26,367 nucleotides of DNA from an uncultured Acetatifactor sp. (GTDB lineage Bacteria; Bacillota; Clostridia; Lachnospirales; Lachnospiraceae): NCBI GenBank assembly GCA_910585615.1, contig CAJUFO010000061.1:1-26367 (forward strand), given 5' to 3'. Under the pieces are notes generated by a model, which was given only the letters and a program-made list of their open reading frames with translations, was not told the origin of the DNA and made no database searches. Shown here one piece after another: positions 22,434-26,367 of this stretch; the first letter of the stretch is position 1, and the number at the start of each line of letters is the position of its first letter. The position numbers and the translations under genes were made by a program.

Positions 22434-23750
22434 CTATTTTTTCTTTTTGGCCAGCAGAATCTTGCGCATGGACTTGATCTGCTGGGTCAGAGGCCGCTTG
22501 GCCGGGCAGATGAAGCTGCAGCAGCCGCACTCGCAGCACTCCATGCCGTAATTCGCCAGAAACGCCTCCTCGTCGAAGCGCTCCGCGTAATCCGCCAGCC
22601 TGCTGGGGATGACCCTGCCCGGGCAGACTTCCACGCAGCGCCCGCAGTTGATGCAGGGCCCCGGCTCCATGGCCGACACCTCATCCTTGGACAGCGCCAG
22701 CAGCGCCGTGGAGGTCTTGGTGGTGGGCACATTCAAGTCGAACATGCCGAATCCCATCATGGGGCCGCCGCAGATGATCTTCTCCGGCGTGCTCTTGAAG
22801 CCTCCCGCGGCCTCCAGCACCTGGCTGTAGCTGGTGCCTATCTTCACCCGGAAGTTCTGCGGAACCGCCACGGCATCCCCTGTGACGGTGACGATCCTCT
22901 CTATCAGGGGCCTCCCCTCCATCACTGCCCTGTACACCGCCACAATGGTATCCACATTGTTCACCACGCAGCCCACGTCCGCCGGGAGCATGGTGGAGTT
23001 GATCCGCCTGCCCGTAGTTGCGTAGATCAGCTGCCTCTCGCCGCCCTGGGGGTACTTTGTCTTCAGGGCCTTCACGGAAATCTTCGGGTCGTCCTTTACC
23101 AGGCCCCGGAGCAGGGAGACGCAGTCCGGCTTGTTGTCCTCCACCGCCAGGATGCCCGTGGCATTGGGAAACAGCTGCAGGGCGATCCGCAGGCCCCCCA
23201 CCAGCTTCTCCGGCTCCTCCAGCATCCTGCGGTAGTCCGATGTCAGATAGGGCTCGCACTCCGCGCAGTTCGCGATCACATAGTCGATTTTCTCCGGCTC
23301 CTTGGGGGATAGCTTTACATGGGTGGGAAAGCCTGCCCCTCCCATGCCTACGATTCCGGCCTCCTTTATGATGTCCACGATTTCCTCACAGGACAGGCTC
23401 TTCGCGTCCTCACGGGGGCGGAATCCCACATCCTCATACTGGCCGTCATTCTCCACCACGATGCTCATGACCTGGTCCCCTGTGACTACGCGCCTGGCTT
23501 CCAGCGTCTTCACCGTGCCGGATACGGATGCGTAGATGGGCGCGGAGACGAATCCGCCGCTCTCGGCAATCTTCTGTCCCATGAGCACCCTGTCCCCTTT
23601 CGCCACAATCGGTTTGGCCGGGGCCCCGATATGCTGCGACAGAGGATACACCAGCTCATTCCCCGGCAGGACGTCCGCTATGGGCCTGTCCTTGGAGAGA
23701 TCCTTTCCATCGTAGGGATGTATGCCTCCCACAAATGTCAACTTCGCCAT
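22434..23750 (-). CDS. rnfC: Rnf complex NADH-binding subunit RnfC
   Basis: This peripheral subunit delivers electrons to NAD+. The 438-residue protein has a biotinyl-like N-terminal barrel (about 30-100), the NAD/FMN-binding GMGGAGFPTHVKL (about 135-147), an SLBB-like region (about 290-320) and two 4Fe-4S motifs, C366-x2-C369-x2-C372-x3-C376 and a second around C405-C415. It is the first gene of the rnfCDGEAB order typical of Clostridia. The ATG is preceded by GAGAAAGGA. Upstream (23751-23860) is a very AT-rich divergent region that must hold the operon promoter, but I could not choose a convincing -35/-10 pair. Confidence 0.96.
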   Translation of the reverse strand: MAKLTFVGGIHPYDGKDLSKDRPIADVLPGNELVYPLSQHIGAPAKPIVAKGDRVLMGQKIAESGGFVSAPIYASVSGTVKTLEARRVVTGDQVMSIVVENDGQYEDVGFRPREDAKSLSCEEIVDIIKEAGIVGMGGAGFPTHVKLSPKEPEKIDYVIANCAECEPYLTSDYRRMLEEPEKLVGGLRIALQLFPNATGILAVEDNKPDCVSLLRGLVKDDPKISVKALKTKYPQGGERQLIYATTGRRINSTMLPADVGCVVNNVDTIVAVYRAVMEGRPLIERIVTVTGDAVAVPQNFRVKIGTSYSQVLEAAGGFKSTPEKIICGGPMMGFGMFDLNVPTTKTSTALLALSKDEVSAMEPGPCINCGRCVEVCPGRVIPSRLADYAERFDEEAFLANYGMECCECGCCSFICPAKRPLTQQIKSMRKILLAKKKK

Positions 23751-23854
23751 GTTATCTTAAGTCCTTTCTCAAAATCTTGCTTCTATATTTTTATAGATAC
23801 TTTAAATATACTATTTTTTTTCGGAAAATACTACTGGAATTTTAAAAAATGTGA

Positions 23855-23860
23855 TATTAT
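23855..23860 (+). promoter_or_regulatory. Extended -10 box of the RNase H-like gene
   Basis: TGATATTAT is an extended -10 hexamer (TATTAT at 23855-23860) without a good -35 box. It would start transcription near 23867, which argues against the ATG at 23865 being used. Confidence 0.45.
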
Positions 23861-23909
23861 ATACATGGAAAGATTAGGAACCGTTCAACGGTTCGGGACG
23901 GAGGCTGTC

Positions 23910-25013
23910 ATGAGAATATCTGAGGAGACATTGGAGAACTTTACGATAACTTATCCGCTGGACAGGCTCGCGCCCCTGGAGCGCGTGCTTTTTCTCGACA
24001 TCGAGACCACCGGCTTTACCGCCAAATCCTCCTATCTGTACCTCATCGGCTGCGCCTATTTCCTGGGAGGGAAATGGCACACCATACAGTGGATGGCACA
24101 GGCCTATGAACAGGAGGTGGACGTAATCAGGGCTTTCTTTGATTTTGCCAGGCCCTACCGCTATCTGATCCACTTTAACGGCAACAATTTCGACCTGCCC
24201 TTCATCACGCAGAAATGCGCCCAGCACGCCCTGCCCTGCAGCTTCGACAGGTTCCAGGGAATCGACATCTACCGCCGGGTGGTGCCCTACAAATACTTCC
24301 TCCGGCTCCCCAACTGCAAGCAGAAGACCTTCGAGCAGTTTCTGGAGGTGACCCGGAAGGATGTGTTCTCCGGCAGCGAGCTGATCGGCATCTACCACGA
24401 CTATATCAAGAACCCCTCCGAATTCTCGGAGAACGCTTTGCTTCTGCACAATGCGGACGATCTGAAGGGAATGCTGGAAATCCTGAGCATGCTTGCCTAT
24501 TACGACCTGTTCAACCAGCCTGTAAAGGCGCGCCGGGTCCAGGCCAATTCCTATAAGGACGTGAACGGCAACAGGCGCAAGGAACTGGTCATCCTCTTCC
24601 AGCCGGAGACGCCCCTGCCTAGACTCGTGTCCGCCAGCACGGGCGGCTGCTATTTCCGGGGGGACGGCATGGAATGCTCCCTGAAGATTCCGATTTTCGA
24701 GGAGGAACTGAAATATTTCTATTCCAATTATCAGGACTATTATTACCTTCCCACGGAGGATGTGGCGCTCCACAAATCCGTGGCCGGTTTCGTGGACAAG
24801 GCTTACCGGCTGCAGGCTTCCGCCGCCAATTGCTATACCCGCAAGGTGTCCAGCTATCTGCCCCAGTGGGATTTCGTGTTCTCGCCCTTTTTCAAGCGGG
24901 ACTACAAGAGCCGGGAGCTCTTCTTTGAGCTGACTGACGAGCTGAAGAAGAACCGGCAGGCATTCTCCGTCTATGCCAGCCATGTGCTGAGCATGATGGC
25001 CTCCAGTTATTGA
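23910..25013 (+). CDS. RNase H-like (DEDD) exonuclease-fold protein
   Basis: This is a probable metal-dependent nuclease of the YprB/RNase_H_2 type; its substrate is unknown. The 367-residue protein has DEDD residues D30 and E32 in LFLDIETTGF, D95 in FNGNNFDLPFI and D183/D184 in HNADDLKGM, all within about residues 20-190. The C-terminal 170 residues are unassigned and have no membrane segment. The frame stays open far upstream, but the ATG at 23910 is preceded by GGACGGAGG at good spacing, while the ATG at 23865 lies at the likely transcript start. The gene is divergent from rnf and convergent with cheR, so it is probably monocistronic. Confidence 0.88.
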   Translation: MRISEETLENFTITYPLDRLAPLERVLFLDIETTGFTAKSSYLYLIGCAYFLGGKWHTIQWMAQAYEQEVDVIRAFFDFARPYRYLIHFNGNNFDLPFITQKCAQHALPCSFDRFQGIDIYRRVVPYKYFLRLPNCKQKTFEQFLEVTRKDVFSGSELIGIYHDYIKNPSEFSENALLLHNADDLKGMLEILSMLAYYDLFNQPVKARRVQANSYKDVNGNRRKELVILFQPETPLPRLVSASTGGCYFRGDGMECSLKIPIFEEELKYFYSNYQDYYYLPTEDVALHKSVAGFVDKAYRLQASAANCYTRKVSSYLPQWDFVFSPFFKRDYKSRELFFELTDELKKNRQAFSVYASHVLSMMASSY

Positions 25014-25031
25014 GTACGGAATATCCAATGC

Positions 25032-25071
25032 GAAACGGCAGCGGGAAAATTTCTTCTCCCGCTGCCGTTTC
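25032..25071. terminator. Perfect 15-bp terminator hairpin between converging genes
   Basis: Arms 25032-25046 and 25057-25071 pair perfectly around a 10-nt loop, with AAA and TTT at the stem base. It sits between the nuclease gene and cheR, and probably stops both transcripts. Confidence 0.8.
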
Positions 25072-25083
25072 CGTGCAAGTGTA

Positions 25084-25863
25084 TCATGATGCTTTCTGAT
25101 AAAAGAAGGCATTCTTTCTGAAAAAGCCGATTTCTTTGTGGTTCATCATCTGTTCCGAAGCGCCTATGAAAAGCAGCCCGCCGTTTGCCAGGGAATCGTA
25201 GAATTTCCGGAATATCTGTTCCTTCACCTCCTCGGTGAAATAAATCATCACATTCCGGCAGACAATCAGATGGCATCCTATCGGATAGGCATCCTTCAGC
25301 AGGTTATGCTCCCTGAATTCCACCCGGGACTTGATTTCGTCCGAAATCTTGTATTCTGTGCCTGTCTTCCTGAAATATCTCCTCTTCAGATCCGCAGGTA
25401 CGGACGCGATGCTTTTCTCCGGATACACGCCCTGCTTGGCCGTCTCGATGATCTGTCTGTCCAAATCCGTGGCATGCACCCTGATATTGGCCAAGGGCAG
25501 ATGCCTGGACATGGCCATCACAAGAGAGTAAGGTTCATCCCCCGTGGAACAGGCGGCGCTCCATACCTTCAGAGTCTTGCCGAATCTCTGAATCAGTTCG
25601 GGAATCGCCTTTTCCTCCATCACCTTCCACTGGTCGATATCCCTGTAGAACTCCGATACATTGATGGTGATGTGGTTGACGAATTCCTCGAACATCCTCC
25701 TGTCTGTCCGGAGACAGAACACATATTTGTCATAGCCCTCTATCCTGTTCTTGGAAATCAGATTGTCGATCCGGCGCTTCATCTGGCTTTCCTTGTAACA
25801 GCTCAGGTTGATTCCTGTCAATGTCAGTACTTCTCTTTTGAAATACTCGTAATCAAATAGCAT
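25084..25863 (-). CDS. cheR: CheR-type protein-glutamate methyltransferase
   Basis: This enzyme transfers methyl groups from S-adenosylmethionine to glutamates of chemoreceptors or similar signalling proteins. The roughly 259-residue protein has a helical N-terminal domain (about 1-75), the conserved ITINVSEFYRD, a SAM-binding loop VWSAACSTGDEPYSL (about 100-114), the ATDLD acidic loop (about 131-135) and LIVCRNVMIYF (about 200-210). The start is uncertain: the ATG at 25863 has an AGGATGG-like site, while an ATG four codons earlier (25875) has none. It follows the S1-domain gene by about 36 bases and may be read with it. No other chemotaxis gene is in the window. Confidence 0.92.
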   Translation of the reverse strand: MLFDYEYFKREVLTLTGINLSCYKESQMKRRIDNLISKNRIEGYDKYVFCLRTDRRMFEEFVNHITINVSEFYRDIDQWKVMEEKAIPELIQRFGKTLKVWSAACSTGDEPYSLVMAMSRHLPLANIRVHATDLDRQIIETAKQGVYPEKSIASVPADLKRRYFRKTGTEYKISDEIKSRVEFREHNLLKDAYPIGCHLIVCRNVMIYFTEEVKEQIFRKFYDSLANGGLLFIGASEQMMNHKEIGFFRKNAFFYQKAS

Positions 25864-25899
25864 GGCAGTTACCATCCTGGGATTTATTGTCTGTCAGCC

Positions 25900-26367
25900 T
25901 TACTCTTCCGTCTGTGCCGAGATGACCGCCTCGATGTCAACGGGAACCACGTCCTGGTCGATCTGCGCAGCCGCTCCCATGGCCTTGATGCTCAGAGAAA
26001 TCTTCCTGTCGGCTTCATTGAAGTCCACGATCTTCGCGGTCACTTCCTGGCCCACGCTCAGCACGTCGGAAGGCTTCTCCACATGCTCCCTGGAAATCTG
26101 GGATACGTGGAGCAGCGCGTCCACGCCGGGCTCCAATTCCACGAATGCGCCGAAATCGGTCATCCTGGCCACCCTGCCGTTCACCACATTGCCGATGGCA
26201 TACTTGTCCGCAGCGTCCCTCCAGGGATTCTGATCCTCGAACTTCAGGGACAAAGCCACCTTGCTGCCGTTGATCTCCTTGATCAGCACGGTCAGCTTCT
26301 CTCCTACCTTGAAGACTTTCTTGGGATGCTCCACGCGGCCCCAGGACATCTCCGAGATATGGAGCAG
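25900..26367 (-). CDS. S1 RNA-binding domain protein, C-terminal part (cut by window edge)
   Basis: Only the last 155 residues are present; the frame runs off the right edge. It shows the end of one S1 repeat (LLHISEMSWGRVEHPKKVFKVGEKL...VALSLKF) and one complete repeat (YAIGNVVNGRVARMTDFGAFVELEPGVDALLHVSQIS...KISLSIKAM), followed by an acidic tail. This fits ribosomal protein S1 or a clostridial fusion of IspH with S1, which cannot be told apart without the missing part. It would bind mRNA in the cytoplasm. Confidence 0.85.
   Translation of the reverse strand: MLHISEMSWGRVEHPKKVFKVGEKLTVLIKEINGSKVALSLKFEDQNPWRDAADKYAIGNVVNGRVARMTDFGAFVELEPGVDALLHVSQISREHVEKPSDVLSVGQEVTAKIVDFNEADRKISLSIKAMGAAAQIDQDVVPVDIEAVISAQTEE

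Noticed and set aside
23751..23850. Promoter for the rnf operon
   Set aside because: Several TATA-like motifs exist but none pairs with a convincing -35 box at 16-18 bases, so no specific site is claimed.
23319..23909. Upstream extension of the RNase H-like gene
   Set aside because: It would overlap rnfC antisense and the AT-rich divergent promoter region; the start at 23910 has a strong ribosome site.

Overview
This window looks like a chromosomal segment of a fairly GC-rich, spore-forming gut-type Clostridia, most likely Lachnospiraceae. That placement is an inference from gene content and style: a clostridial-order rnfCDGEAB cluster, SpoIID-like and SleB-like wall enzymes, a Firmicutes-type 6S RNA, a DUF4869-like gene and strong AGGAGG ribosome sites. 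Nearly everything is on the minus strand. The only plus-strand genes are a two-gene AT-richer cassette (7681-9014) and an RNase H-like nuclease (23910-25013). No tRNA, rRNA, CRISPR array or intact transposase gene is visible.

Layout from left to right. 1-2750: queA and an M18 aminopeptidase, read leftward as a coupled pair from a good promoter at 2667-2695 and ended by a terminator at 27-65. 2751-6950: an operon of a SpoIID/LytB-domain protein, a YihY-family membrane protein and a hemerythrin/response-regulator fusion. 7034-7233: a 6S RNA with a near-consensus promoter and its own terminator, just upstream of the SpoIID-like gene. 7444-7527: short degenerate 21-bp repeats. 7681-9014: DUF4869-like gene plus a compact P-loop NTPase with a cysteine-rich tail, overlapping and probably co-transcribed. 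9039-9088: a two-way terminator. 9107-10804: pckA with a strong promoter. 10958-12778: an Xaa-Pro aminopeptidase. 12852-16433: deoC, a secreted LysM protein and thrC, interspersed with four copies of a ~102-bp palindromic element. 16581-18536: a SleB-type hydrolase and a membrane-anchored GH25 muramidase. 18602-23750: the Rnf complex. 23910-26367: an RNase H-like nuclease, a CheR methyltransferase and the end of an S1-domain gene cut by the window edge.

The conventional genes fit an anaerobe that couples ferredoxin oxidation to NAD+ reduction through Rnf, makes PEP/oxaloacetate interconversions with PckA, salvages deoxyribose phosphate, recycles peptides and remodels its wall (four separate wall-related proteins).

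The most unusual content is the family of four ~102-bp elements at 12852, 13737, 14641 and 16319. Their TATAC...GTATA ends and apparent TA target duplication suggest a MITE of Tc1/mariner-IS630 type. Their stem arms differ between copies yet stay complementary, and each copy lies just upstream of a minus-strand gene. One copy has overwritten the end of thrC and supplies its last 26 codons. Next in interest are the DUF4869/P-loop cassette, the hemerythrin-receiver fusion, the cysteine-rich tail on RnfE and a large palindrome between rnfA and rnfB. All functional statements rest on motif recognition by eye; no database search was possible.
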